NCBI GenBank assembly: GCA_977006965.1
Contig: OZ345379.1
Location: 1-64,000, forward strand
From: Phymatolithon calcareum
Taxonomy: Eukaryota > Rhodophyta > Florideophyceae > Hapalidiales
Direction of reading: 5' to 3'
Length of the DNA stretch: 64,000 bases
Below the pieces are notes generated by a model. That model saw only the letters and a list, made by a program, of their open reading frames with translations, was not told the origin of the DNA and searched no databases. The position numbers and the translations under genes are program-made. This document shows positions 47,478 to 57,235 of this stretch, in pieces (position 1 is the first letter of the stretch; each line of letters opens with the position of its first letter).

Positions 47478-48217
47478 GTACAAACTTTCGATGCGTGAAA
47501 AATGCTTTTTTCGTGATTTTGCTCTAAAGTTTGCATTTTTAAGCGTCGAAAATTTGAGCTTCCAATTTGATTATGTCAATTATTTTTTGATTATGTTGTC
47601 CCTCTTATAGTGCTTTACCAAATTTCGAAAACAAACTATTCCAGAGAGGTCTAGCGCTCAAACTTATGCCCTTTTTGTTTTATCGATTTCTGTCGATTCA
47701 TGTCGTCCAGTGACCAGGAAAACATCATGGATCGACGTTTTAGTCGAGCAGCTGCTAGCTATTCGGACATGGAAATTTTGTGTCATACTAAATTTCCGTA
47801 AATTTGCCATCGCACTGCACACACGGTGTGCGCGCCCCGTGGAAATTAAGGCATAGGACAATCTGCTCAGTACTGTACTTTACCAGGGGAATGTTAAGGG
47901 GAGGAATAGGGGGAGAGTGTGATGACTAAGACGGTGTAGAAAGGCAGAGGGCTTCGTTTCGAGAAAAGAGTCCTCCGAGGGCTCTTTTCGTGGGGAAGTC
48001 AGATCCGGATGCCCACCACTATCATAGCTCCTGTATGCATAAATTTGTTGACTGACTGTATGATTCCTTGAAAATATTCAAATAGAATTCGAACTCTATT
48101 TGAATCGAAGTTCTTTCGGACCAGCTAGTTCTCAACCCACCGAGATCCTCCCCCCCCGCCCACTGTTCAAGACGCTTTCGAGTAGCAACTGCGACGTCGG
48201 AACTTTTACATGCCGAC
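47478..48217. other. 5' flank of kinase-like gene
   Basis: About 740 bp. At 47884 CAGGGGAATGTTA repeats the end of the MITE-like element at 15066, without a visible partner end. At 47960-47990 lies a nearly perfect palindrome (CGAGAAAAGAG ... CTCTTTTCG) that could form a stable hairpin. GCCCACC and poly-C near 48150 mark GC-rich DNA before the ATG. Confidence 0.45.
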
Positions 48218-49276
48218 ATGCCCTACCCGTGCGATGAAAAATATCGTAACTTTTTTTATGAATCCATGGGTCCAGAAGGGATTCCCGATGATCTGTCAAA
48301 ATCCCATGCGGTATTCAAACTGAAGGACATGTTCGCCTTGGACGGGCGCAGCTTTTGCAGACTCCTTGACGTCAGCGGAGTGCGATATGTTTTGCTTGTT
48401 GATTTCAATGATGAAGAGGAAGACTGCTTGGAGAACAAGCTTCTGCGTAACATGCACGACGCTTTGCAAAAGGATGACAGGAAACTGATAAGAGCATCAG
48501 GGGAGAAGTGCATGCAGCCTTTCTGGGTGCCGCTTGTGAAAGATTATCAAGCCCGCGCTAAAAGCAAAAGTCTGATGAAACCTATCGGGCATTTGGATTT
48601 TGACAGAACTGAGAGTCACAAGCTTCGCCTGAAAACAGTCGATGGGAATGTGCGATTCGTTGAACATGATGTGGAAATGGACTTAACATTTGATCCGTTA
48701 GACAATGTGTTTCCGGAGTTGCGCTGTTTCCAAAAAGACGATATTGAGATTCTGGGGCAAGTCAAGGGCTGCGTATTCAAGGCAAAGATCGAAGGGAAGG
48801 TGTGGTGTGTCAAGATCATGTCGTCATTCATGAGCCATCTTTTCCTCGACCAAATTGAAAAACTTCGCAAGGTTCGTCACCCGAATGTGTTGCAGCTGCA
48901 GGGTTTGGTGGAAAGTTCGAAGGGGAAAATCGTTGGAATGGTCACACCATTTATTCCAGGTTCAAATCTCGAGGCTATACGCTCTGCCACGCAGCCACAG
49001 AAGGAAGCATGGAAAGCAAAAATATCGGATGCTGTAGCTCATCTTCATGAGAACGGTGTGGTGTGGGGCGATGCTAAGCCGTCTAATATCATGATCGATA
49101 GTGTCACCAACGAACCAATTCTCGTTGATTTTGAAGATTTGTTGAGCGAGGGCTGGGTGGATGGGACTCTAAACAACACGCAAGCAGGAGACGTACTGGG
49201 CCTTGCGCGCATTCTCAAATACATCGACGACATTCCGAGCGCCTGCGCGGAGGAATTACCTGCGCGCGACCAATAA
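48218..49276 (+). CDS. kinase-like protein, intact family member
   Basis: 352 residues from ATG 48218 (MPYPCDEKYRNFF) to TAA. Residues 1-175 have no known domain. A reduced protein-kinase fold follows: a strand block VFKAKIEGKVWCVKIM with the candidate ATP-binding lysine, helix C and strand 4 around RHPNVLQLQGL, then catalytic loop GVVWGDAKPSNIMID with Asp285 and the Asn five residues on, and LVDFED at 303-306 in place of DFG. HRD is WGD here and the C-lobe is short, as in RIO, Bud32 or aminoglycoside-phosphotransferase-like kinases; the glycine loop is poor. It could be an active small-substrate or protein kinase, or a pseudokinase. Its 3' third begins the 3.1-kb duplication, and an inverted broken copy lies 3 kb downstream. 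Confidence 0.75.
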   Translation: MPYPCDEKYRNFFYESMGPEGIPDDLSKSHAVFKLKDMFALDGRSFCRLLDVSGVRYVLLVDFNDEEEDCLENKLLRNMHDALQKDDRKLIRASGEKCMQPFWVPLVKDYQARAKSKSLMKPIGHLDFDRTESHKLRLKTVDGNVRFVEHDVEMDLTFDPLDNVFPELRCFQKDDIEILGQVKGCVFKAKIEGKVWCVKIMSSFMSHLFLDQIEKLRKVRHPNVLQLQGLVESSKGKIVGMVTPFIPGSNLEAIRSATQPQKEAWKAKISDAVAHLHENGVVWGDAKPSNIMIDSVTNEPILVDFEDLLSEGWVDGTLNNTQAGDVLGLARILKYIDDIPSACAEELPARDQ

Positions 49277-49545
49277 TGAGTTTGTCCGATCGGAACCAAC
49301 GCGACTTCACTTCTTCTTCGTTGCAGATCCGGACGTTGGAAGATCGCAAATGTAAGGAACTTGGCATGAATTTTTTGCAATTGTTACCTCGTATTTCAAA
49401 ACGGTGATCGGTGCGTTCAGCAGAGCGAGGTTGAGGCCATGGATGAGGTGAGAGCTTCTGTATTAAGGGGAAAATTTAGGACGACTAATGATGTGTTAGC
49501 GATATAGCGCGATTAAACTAGTTTCATCAAGGAGATCGTCAAGCT

Positions 49546-50097
49546 TTGTTAAAAGCGTCATCTGAATGTTATTGCTTTGTTCGGCTGGATGTAGCTGACA
49601 ATGTTGTTGATACAAGGGGAAACTCTGTTTTTCATGAAGCTGTGAAGAATATGGAAAAGTTGGTGTGGGAGGAAGACATCCGGGGGGCCGTTATGCATGG
49701 AGGATGTTCTCTGGAGAGCCTCGGTCGTATCGACTTTGATATATGGATGTGAATCCTGGAATCTAAAGACACCAATCCTGAAAAAACTGAACGGTACCGT
49801 ATCGAAGATGCTGGCCGTGATGACGAAAAGGACGATAGCCGAAGAAGCAAGAGCCCTCACTGGAGGTGATATAATGGATTAAGGACCGTCACTGGGTATG
49901 GCTAGGACATGTTCTACGCATGGGTGAGAACAGGCTCGTCCGCCGGATACTGCTACAATGCGTACCCAGAACATATTCTTCTCTCCTTGGCGATATCCCA
50001 AACCAAAGTATCGAATCGTCCATAAAAGACGCTTCCGACCACAGCAAGTGGAGTCGCATGAAGCCTTCTAGACGTGCTAGCCTCTTAGGGGAATAAA
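49546..50097 (+). pseudogene. LINE reverse transcriptase C-terminal remnant, copy 2
   Basis: Same remnant as 26600-27151, with the more conserved ASVVSTLIYGCESWNL. It shares the frameshift before WLGHVLRM and the CAT-repeat tail (about 50100-50127), so the decay predates the segmental duplication. Confidence 0.8.
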
Positions 50098-51299
50098 GCA
50101 ATCATCATCATCATCATCATCATCATGGAGGATGTTCGCGAACTCTTCGATACAGTCTAATTTAGTAGAATTTTGTCTTCTCACGTAAATTTAGGAGCTC
50201 AAACCTCAGTTTCTAAGTCCCTTTAGCCGCTCGGTACGTATCTGGATGCCTATCAAGCTACTCACGATAATTGTTTTTGTATTGACCATGCGCAGTAAAA
50301 ATCTCATGTTATGCCGCAGAGAAAGGAATTTCAGTCGGGGCAACACTATTTGACGTGGGATGACAAATGCCTCCATCGATATTGCTAAAAACATACATTG
50401 AACAAAAGAATATGATGCAGAAACTAAAATGCAGGTTCCGCTGCCTTCGAAGCGACTATCTGCTAAATTGCGCTTCCAATGACTCTGCGAAAAGAGAGGT
50501 GATTGTTGCACAGCGTCCATCTATAAAACGAGAGACCTTTCTTATATGCTCAGAGTTACGAGACAATAAAAGACTTGCATTCCTGAGATTACGGTCATCG
50601 TCATCTATCGGAAAGCATCGTTAAAATTGTCTGCAGTACATAATGCAGCTTGCATATTGTGATGCATTTCGTACATTTCTGGGCTCATAATGATTAGTGG
50701 GTGCAGCGCCAAGATCACTGGGACCAGGGGTACTCAAAGAGGAAAGAGCCAGGCAAGAGGGCAAAAGAAAAGAAGAAGGATTGCGGGATAGACTAGAATT
50801 AAATTAAGGGGTTTGAATGAATGATAGGAATGCAGCGGAGAGGCCCACCTTGCCCTTTTGGTTACAGTCATGATCTAGACCATGCCTACGCATGTGTGAC
50901 GATAAGTATGCCCATATCACAGCAAGCATGTTAATCATCTTCCGGAATGCCTTTGAGTGGGCATTGTGATGCGCCCCTTAACGAGATATCTTTCACTGCA
51001 CGTTAGCCTATCATCGTTGTGGACCTCTGGGAGATTTTAGTACAAGTAGTTCGCCTAATTCATGAATCATAGCGAGGAGATAGAAGACACCTAATACACA
51101 ACCCAACACAGCACAATAGTGGAGACACTCACCGTCTCCACGGGCACGCGTTTCCGAATAAACGAACCCGCACAGACAATTATACTGTGCGGGATGCCCT
51201 CTAGTGTGCCTCCGCGACACATTTAACGACGCACTAGCAACGCGTACGTTACATTTCTTATATTTTGTCTATAGAGGAATCGATACTCGCCAGATCGTG

Positions 51300-52060
51300 A
51301 AGGCTCACTTCTTCTGTGCCGAAGAGATCCTCGTCCATAAATTAGAGATGAGCGCGACCTTGAGCATCAATCAACATATGTTTCTTCCCAAAGTTGTCAA
51401 TCATGATATTGCTAGGTTTCACCCGTTCTCGTGCAGACACGAATCTGTACTCCTGATACGTTCCTTCCACATCGCCTTCGCCCCATCGCAGCTCCGTGAA
51501 AAACAAGGTTTTCCCTTGAATTAATGGCATCATGTTGCCCACGATTTTGCTATCTAGAAGCTCCACCAACACGAGCAACTTGATGATTTTCGAATGTCAT
51601 ATTTTCAGAGCTTGTTAATCTCGTCTCGAATCAGCTCTCCAGCGCAGAACGGTCAGAAAGTAATATCTGCCCTGGATATTCACCTTGAATACCGCAGCTG
51701 TCATTTCAGCCATGGCTTCTACTTCGCTCATTTTTCTCATCACCAATGTAGTTCCTTGCAAATATGCCCTTGTCGTCAAAGTACACTCTCTTCCTCAACG
51801 CCTCTCTGGATTTGGTCGCAGCTATTCGGTGCTGTAAAGAATTCCCGAAGACGAGAGGCATTGGATGACCTACAGTTTAGGCTTCTCTATGACATTCGAA
51901 TAATGCTTTTCACAAGGCTTGATAACAACCTCCATGGAACGCGTTTATTCACACCCAATCTGAAGACACTACTAGGCGTCTTGAGTTTTCATCACTACTG
52001 TAGTGCAGAAGCTATCACCTCTTCCATGGCCACGACCTTGCTCTGTTGAACGCACCAGCA
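51300..52060 (-). pseudogene. antisense degenerate kinase-like gene, copy 2
   Basis: Same as 28360-29130. The frame from 51578 leftward is a little longer here and shows VKPSNIMIDNFGKKHMLID together with ELRWGEGDVEGTYQEYRF upstream. N-lobe pieces lie around 51690-51760. Broken by indels. Confidence 0.65.
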
Positions 52061-52206
52061 TCGTTTTTGAACGGGTTTCGAAATACGACGTAATCATTGC
52101 CAAAAGCCATGTCATCTTATTTACATTCGTGATCTTCCGATGTCCGAATCTGCAACGGCCGACATCACAAGAAGAGGGCGGATTGCGTTGGTCAGATCGG
52201 ACGCAT

Positions 52207-53285
52207 TCATTCTTGGTCGCGCGCAGGTAATTCCTCTGCGCAGGCGCTCGGAATTTCGTCGATAAATTTGAGAATGCGCTCAAGGCCCTGTACGTCTCCT
52301 GCTTGCGTGTCGTTTAGACTCTCATCCATCCAGCCCTCGGTCCACCAACCTTCAAAATCAACGAGAATTGGTTCGTTGGTGACACTATCGATCATGATAT
52401 TAGCCGGCTTAGCATCGCCCCATACTACACCGCTCTCATGAAGATGAGCTACGGCGTCCGATACCTTCGCTTTCCATGCTTCTTTCTGCGGCTGCGTGGC
52501 AGAGCGTATAGCCTCGAGATTTGAACCTGAAATAAATGGTGTGACCATTCCGCCAATTTTCCCCTTAGAACTTTCCACCAAACCCTGCAGCTGCAAAACA
52601 TTCGGGTGACGACCTTGCGAAGTTTTTCAATTTGTGTGAGGAAAGGTTGCCTCATGAATTCCTTGATGATCTTGACACAAAACACCTTCCCTTCGATCTT
52701 TGCCTTGAATACGCAGTCCGTGGCTTGCGCCAGAATCTCAATATCGTCTTTTTGGAAACAGTGCAACTCCGGAAACACATTGTCTAACGGATCAAATGTT
52801 AAGTCCATTTCCACATCATGCTCAACGAATCGCACGTTCCCGTCAACTGTTTTCAGGTGAAGCTTGTGACTTTCATTTCTGTCAAACTCCAAATGCCCAA
52901 TAGGTTTCATCAGACTTTTGCTTTCAGCGCGGGCTTGATAATCTTTCACAAGCGGCACCCAGAAAGGCTGCATGCACTTCTCTCCTGATGCTCCTATCAG
53001 TTCCCTGTCATCCTTTTGCAAAGCGTCGTGCATGTTACGCAGAAGCTTGTTCTCCAAACAGTCGTCCTCCTCATCATTGAACTCAACAAGCAAAACATAT
53101 CGCACTCCGCTGATGCCAATGAGTCTGCAAAAGCTGCGACCGTCGAAGGCGAACATGTCCTTCAGTTTGTAGACCTCATGTGATTTTCACAGATCATGGG
53201 GAACCCCCTGTGGTATTTCGTCACCATACCTATGATACAGTAAAGGTGCGATAATTTTCACTGCACGGGTACAGTAGGGCATATC
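52207..53285 (-). pseudogene. inverted copy of kinase-like gene, broken
   Basis: Nearly full-length antisense paralogue of 48218-49276. The start region reads MPY at about 53283. An in-frame TGA at 53187-53189 follows, then a long clear stretch (MFAFDGRSFCRLIGI to QIEKLRKV). A one-base deletion near 52612 shifts the frame, and the remainder (VVWGDAKPANIMID, LVDFEGWWTEGW) ends ARDQE. Catalytic-loop residues are kept, and the DFG position reads DFE as in the intact copy. The two lesions make it non-functional as annotated. With the intact gene it forms inverted arms of about 1 kb around the 2.9-kb core. Confidence 0.85.
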
Positions 53286-53423
53286 ACCATCTGGAATCGT
53301 AGTTAGAGGAGAAGGCCCAGTGGTGTGGACGCTTTGCGGGTGCGTCGTCCTTGTCGATGATCGATTCGGTTTACAGTGTTTGAGAAGAAATTCTTCTCCC
53401 CGATCACGGCGCTCCATTATTGT

Positions 53424-53822
53424 ACTGTAAGAGGGACCTTCTTGAGAATTCGATTTTTGCGTCCGCACTACCAGTCTGAAAAAGTCCTCAAATCCAGTCC
53501 GAAATATTTTCACTGGTAATGAGGACGCGGCATAGGTATGGCGTGGCTGATGTGCTCATCTATGGGACATTTTTTCTCATAACGATTTTTAGTTTTCGGA
53601 CGTGGAATTGCTTTTCAACCAAACTTTTCGTGATGTTCCAAGTTTTTGCTCAAAAGTGTGCAAAAACATCTGAAGCGAAAGTTTGCAAATCAACACTCAG
53701 CCACTGAAAACCTATGCCGCGTCCTGCTAACCAGTCCACGAAATAATGACTGGTAATGAGGACTTTTTTGACTGGGTCTATGCCGCGATTTTGATGAATT
53801 CTCAAGAAGGCCCCTCTGTAAA
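53424..53822. mobile_element. foldback (long-arm inverted repeat) element
   Basis: The left arm (GAGAATTC preceded by ACCTTCTT and followed by GTCTGAAAAAGTCCTC, 53424-53489) pairs with the right arm at 53758-53822. A second block (ACTGGTAATGAGGACGCGGC, 53512-53531) pairs with its complement at about 53710-53735. Both pairs share one centre near 53622, so they are one element of about 400 bp with arms of 110-120 bp. No coding sequence. A foldback MITE is the likely nature. Confidence 0.7.
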
Positions 53823-54073
53823 TATGTTTACATGCACTATATCATACTGTACACAGTAGTATCATACAGTAGTGAAGGTAACCCAAAGTTCAATGGAAGT
53901 GGCAGAAAATTATCACAGAACAGGAAGGAAGAATTTGCTTTGTCATCATACGCCTCAGTACTGTACTGTACAGCGTGCGAGAGCATAAATTAGTAAGGCG
54001 AAGCAAAATGGCACCTGCCTGCCCGGCCGTACAGTAGTACTGTGCTGTACACGTCCCCACGCCCCATGTCGCC
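53823..54073 (+). promoter_or_regulatory. upstream region of helicase gene with TACTGTAC motifs
   Basis: 250 bp before the helicase ATG contain several TACTGTAC/GTACAGTA motifs (CATACTGTACACAGTAGTAT near 53846, AGTACTGTACTGTACAGC near 53956, GTACAGTAGTACTGTGCTGT near 54030). No TATA box. The motif is also seen in other gene-flanking gaps of this window. Confidence 0.4.
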
Positions 54074-57000
54074 ATGCCCCCAGTACAATTTGGCCGCCCA
54101 CGCAGGTCCAGAAAGACAGTTTGGACACCACCGCCGCCGCCGCCCCCATGGGCTGTGGACGACGCCACACTGCCCGCTTCCGCGGAAGCGCCAGTGATCG
54201 GCTCTGGCGTGGCAGGGTCCGCGCTGCTGTGGGAGAAGCTGCAACATCTTCCTCCTCAGTCACGCACGGAGCTGTTAACACGTGCGCCTTGTGTACAGGG
54301 CGCCGGCCCGCTCTCCGGTGTGCACGTCACAACCGGTGCGCAGCCGCTTAACTTCGGCGTTGTCGATGTCGCCGCTGCCGCGCGCGGCGTCGTGCAGCAC
54401 GTCGTGTCCATCGCCAATTGTGGGGCCCTTCCTGGGCGCATTACCGACGTCGTTCTGCGGCCTGCTGACGTTCCGTTCCGTGTCGTGGACCCACCGCTTG
54501 GCGTCGTAGTCAGCACCGGGGAGTATGTCAACATCACCGTTGCCGTCGACATGGCTGCTGCCCAGTGGCGCCGCGCCGCCCCAGACGCAGCTGAGCTCCA
54601 GTTTTGGTGCATCGTTGGCGTCGATTCTACAGCGCTCCAAATGATGAGCGACATTCAGGTCATGACCCTGGGGTGCTGTGTGGGTGCGGAGCTGCGCGCG
54701 GACTTGTCGACCTGGCGCAAGTCGGCTATTGCTATTCGCCTGGACGCCTGCGCGCAGCCGTTCTTCCCAACCGAGTTCAAGAAGTGCTTTGAGAAGGCCG
54801 GCGCCGCCACATTGCCACCCATATGCGACGAGGATCGCGCAAACGCGCTCATCCCGCCTGGCCTACGTCGCGTTGTCCCTAAGCTTGGATCCGTTTACAT
54901 TACGTGTCCATCACGTTCACGGCGCGCCGCCGGCGGAATTCTTGACGATGCTGTAGTGAGTGCCAATTCTGACGATGAAGAAGAGGAGGGCGATGAGAGC
55001 GCCGCTGAGACTGCGGTCGCGGATCACACTCGCACTGCATCCGGGAATGGTAATAAGCAGACGGATGATGATTATTGGACTAATGATTCTGCCGCATGGC
55101 AAGACGAGTCCCTTGAGAAATACAAACGTCGAATGTCCCTTGGCTTATTTCTAGAGGCTGAGCAAATGTTCACAGACGTCAAGCGATACGATATCGTTGA
55201 TACACCATTGCAACCAGTTTCGCCCGACCTGCCATTGCACTTCTGCATCAACGTCCAGGGCCTCAGCGAGTCACGCCCTGCACTTGTACTCTTCGACCCC
55301 GTCCGCTTGCGTCCGACGCACGCCGCGCTTTTCACATCTACTGAGCTCATTGCGCGCGTTGTGAGTATCAACCCTCTTAAGTCCACTGTTACGCTCAAGC
55401 TCCCGGAGCTGTGTGTGCATAACGAGACCCTCTCAGCTATGCTGCAGAGAGCGCATAGTGGCTCCGGACCTTCCTTGCGATGCCATGTGCGCTTCTGTGT
55501 CGGTAATCATTTCCTGTCCAACCTCCACATGTTGCGCGTCGTACAAAAACTCCATCCAGGGCTGCATCTGCGCCTCAAGCGACCGCCTCCAAGAATCAAC
55601 TCAATCGACCTGGCTTTACGAGCGGAGCAGGCCAAGTCCGTGTTATTTGATATCCCACGCGCACACCTTGTGTTGGAGGAGCTCAACGCACGCCAGTTAG
55701 AGGCGGTCTTCATGTGCGTCGCGTCCAATGAGGAAGGAATCGACAGTAAGTGGCCGGTGTGCGTGTTTGGCCCACCCGGAACAGGGAAGACGCGGGTGCT
55801 AACGGCAGCGGTATGCGTCGCGCTACTCAAGTATGGGCGGCGGACTCGTATCCTTGCTACGGCGCCGTCGCATCAGGCGGCGGATGTGCTTTGCGAACGC
55901 TTGTCACAAGAGCTAAAAAACCTTGGCGATCTTGGCGACGGCAACGGCCCAGCTTCCATGTTTCGCCTCAACCCCTACCAGCGCTTGGTAACCACGGCAC
56001 GTGTGGGCACTGTGGCTCACATCCGTCAAGATAGCCGAACCGGTTTCTTCGACCTGCCACCGCTTGACGAGTTGGCTGCGTTTAATATTATCGTCTCCAC
56101 GTGCACGTCGGCAGATTTGCTCTCAGAGCTCCCGGTGACGCACTTTTGGACTGGTGTTTTCTGTGACGAGAGCGCACAGAGCTTGCAGCCAGAGGCGCTG
56201 ATCCCACTAAATAGGTTTGCACTCGAACATAACGTACGCGTCGTGCTTGCCGGCGACCCGCATCAGCTGAATGCAGACGTACGCTCTAAGGGCGCTTTAC
56301 GCCTTGGGCTCAATCTTTCGTTAATGGAGGCGCTGATGCGCGCACGAGACGGGCTATCGGGCGATGTCGCCTACAATGTACACCTGCGTGTCAATTACCG
56401 TGTACGGCACCCTGTACTTCTTGACCTTCCTAATAAGATGTTCTACGACGGCCGCCTTATTGCACATCCGGATCTGCGGCCTAGTGCAGTCGTGGACGAA
56501 TTGCGGGACTTGTTCCCTACCGGCAGGCCACTGCTCTTTGCTGGACTGCGCTGCTCCGAGGAGCGAGTCTCCGAGCGCTCTCCGGGCCTCGTCAATCTCG
56601 GTGAAGCGGCGCACATTACATCGCTGTGCGTCCGTATGACCGGTGCAGGTGACCGTAGCGCATCTGCGCTTGTGCAGCCAGCAGATATCACTGTTATTTG
56701 CCCGTACCGGGTGCAGGTGGTCGCCGTGCGGCGGCTGCTCCGCGAGGCCGGGCTGGATGGCGTGAAGGTCGGTAATGTGTTTGATACGCAAGGGCAGGAG
56801 AACCGAATCGTGTTTGTCAGTCTTACTGTGTCCACAGAAGCCAGCCTGGCAGCGGAGGAGGGCCGCCACGACGGCATCTCGTCAGCGAAGAAATTCAATG
56901 TGGCCGTCACTCGACCGATGGAGATGCTTTGCGTTGTGGGCAACCCGGCGGTAATGGTTAAAAACGCTTACTGGGGTGCGCAGCTGCGATATGCGGTGCG

Positions 57001-57235
57001 CAACGGCTGCTACTCGGGGGTGCCATTTCCTGGAATTGATGAAATGGCTGAGGAAGACGATGACGATGGGAAGGACTCGCAGGTTCCCTTGCGGCAAACG
57101 AGTGAGGACTATTCGGAAGCAATGCATGAGCTTGGCAACGGGGCGTATGATGAGGAAGACTATGAAGATGACATGGAGCAAGTAGCAGAGGCGTTCCGGG
57201 ACTCGGAGGATATGCCATGGAGAGTAATGATGTAG
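54074..57235 (+). CDS. MOV10/SDE3-like SF1 RNA helicase
   Basis: 1053 residues, no intron. The family (MOV10, SDE3, Armitage; Upf1-like SF1B) unwinds RNA 5' to 3' and works in small-RNA silencing and repression of retroelements, mostly in cytoplasmic granules. Seen: proline-rich N-terminus (18-30); a beta-sandwich domain at about 90-175 (LNFGVVDV ... VVSIANCG) like the N-terminal Ig-like/MSP-type domain of this family; an acidic linker at 295-335; Walker A GPPGTGKT at 566-573; motif Ia ATAPSHQAAD; Walker B/motif II DESAQ at 698-702; motif III LAGDPHQL; motif IV NYRVRHPVL; motif V TQGQENRIVF; motif VI NVAVTRP. A strongly acidic tail (about 990-1053) is an extra. All ATPase motifs are intact. 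ATG 54074 is preceded by GCC. The stop is TAG, so TAG is a working stop here. Confidence 0.9.
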   Translation: MPPVQFGRPRRSRKTVWTPPPPPPPWAVDDATLPASAEAPVIGSGVAGSALLWEKLQHLPPQSRTELLTRAPCVQGAGPLSGVHVTTGAQPLNFGVVDVAAAARGVVQHVVSIANCGALPGRITDVVLRPADVPFRVVDPPLGVVVSTGEYVNITVAVDMAAAQWRRAAPDAAELQFWCIVGVDSTALQMMSDIQVMTLGCCVGAELRADLSTWRKSAIAIRLDACAQPFFPTEFKKCFEKAGAATLPPICDEDRANALIPPGLRRVVPKLGSVYITCPSRSRRAAGGILDDAVVSANSDDEEEEGDESAAETAVADHTRTASGNGNKQTDDDYWTNDSAAWQDESLEKYKRRMSLGLFLEAEQMFTDVKRYDIVDTPLQPVSPDLPLHFCINVQGLSESRPALVLFDPVRLRPTHAALFTSTELIARVVSINPLKSTVTLKLPELCVHNETLSAMLQRAHSGSGPSLRCHVRFCVGNHFLSNLHMLRVVQKLHPGLHLRLKRPPPRINSIDLALRAEQAKSVLFDIPRAHLVLEELNARQLEAVFMCVASNEEGIDSKWPVCVFGPPGTGKTRVLTAAVCVALLKYGRRTRILATAPSHQAADVLCERLSQELKNLGDLGDGNGPASMFRLNPYQRLVTTARVGTVAHIRQDSRTGFFDLPPLDELAAFNIIVSTCTSADLLSELPVTHFWTGVFCDESAQSLQPEALIPLNRFALEHNVRVVLAGDPHQLNADVRSKGALRLGLNLSLMEALMRARDGLSGDVAYNVHLRVNYRVRHPVLLDLPNKMFYDGRLIAHPDLRPSAVVDELRDLFPTGRPLLFAGLRCSEERVSERSPGLVNLGEAAHITSLCVRMTGAGDRSASALVQPADITVICPYRVQVVAVRRLLREAGLDGVKVGNVFDTQGQENRIVFVSLTVSTEASLAAEEGRHDGISSAKKFNVAVTRPMEMLCVVGNPAVMVKNAYWGAQLRYAVRNGCYSGVPFPGIDEMAEEDDDDGKDSQVPLRQTSEDYSEAMHELGNGAYDEEDYEDDMEQVAEAFRDSEDMPWRVMM

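Larger units (their letters stand above)
49026..52160 (+). repeat. 3.1-kb segmental duplication, copy 2
   Basis: Partner of 26086-29229. Here the left part runs continuously into the intact kinase gene and the right part into an inverted kinase copy, so this locus is more likely the source, and copy 1 the derivative cut at both ends. Confidence 0.9.
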
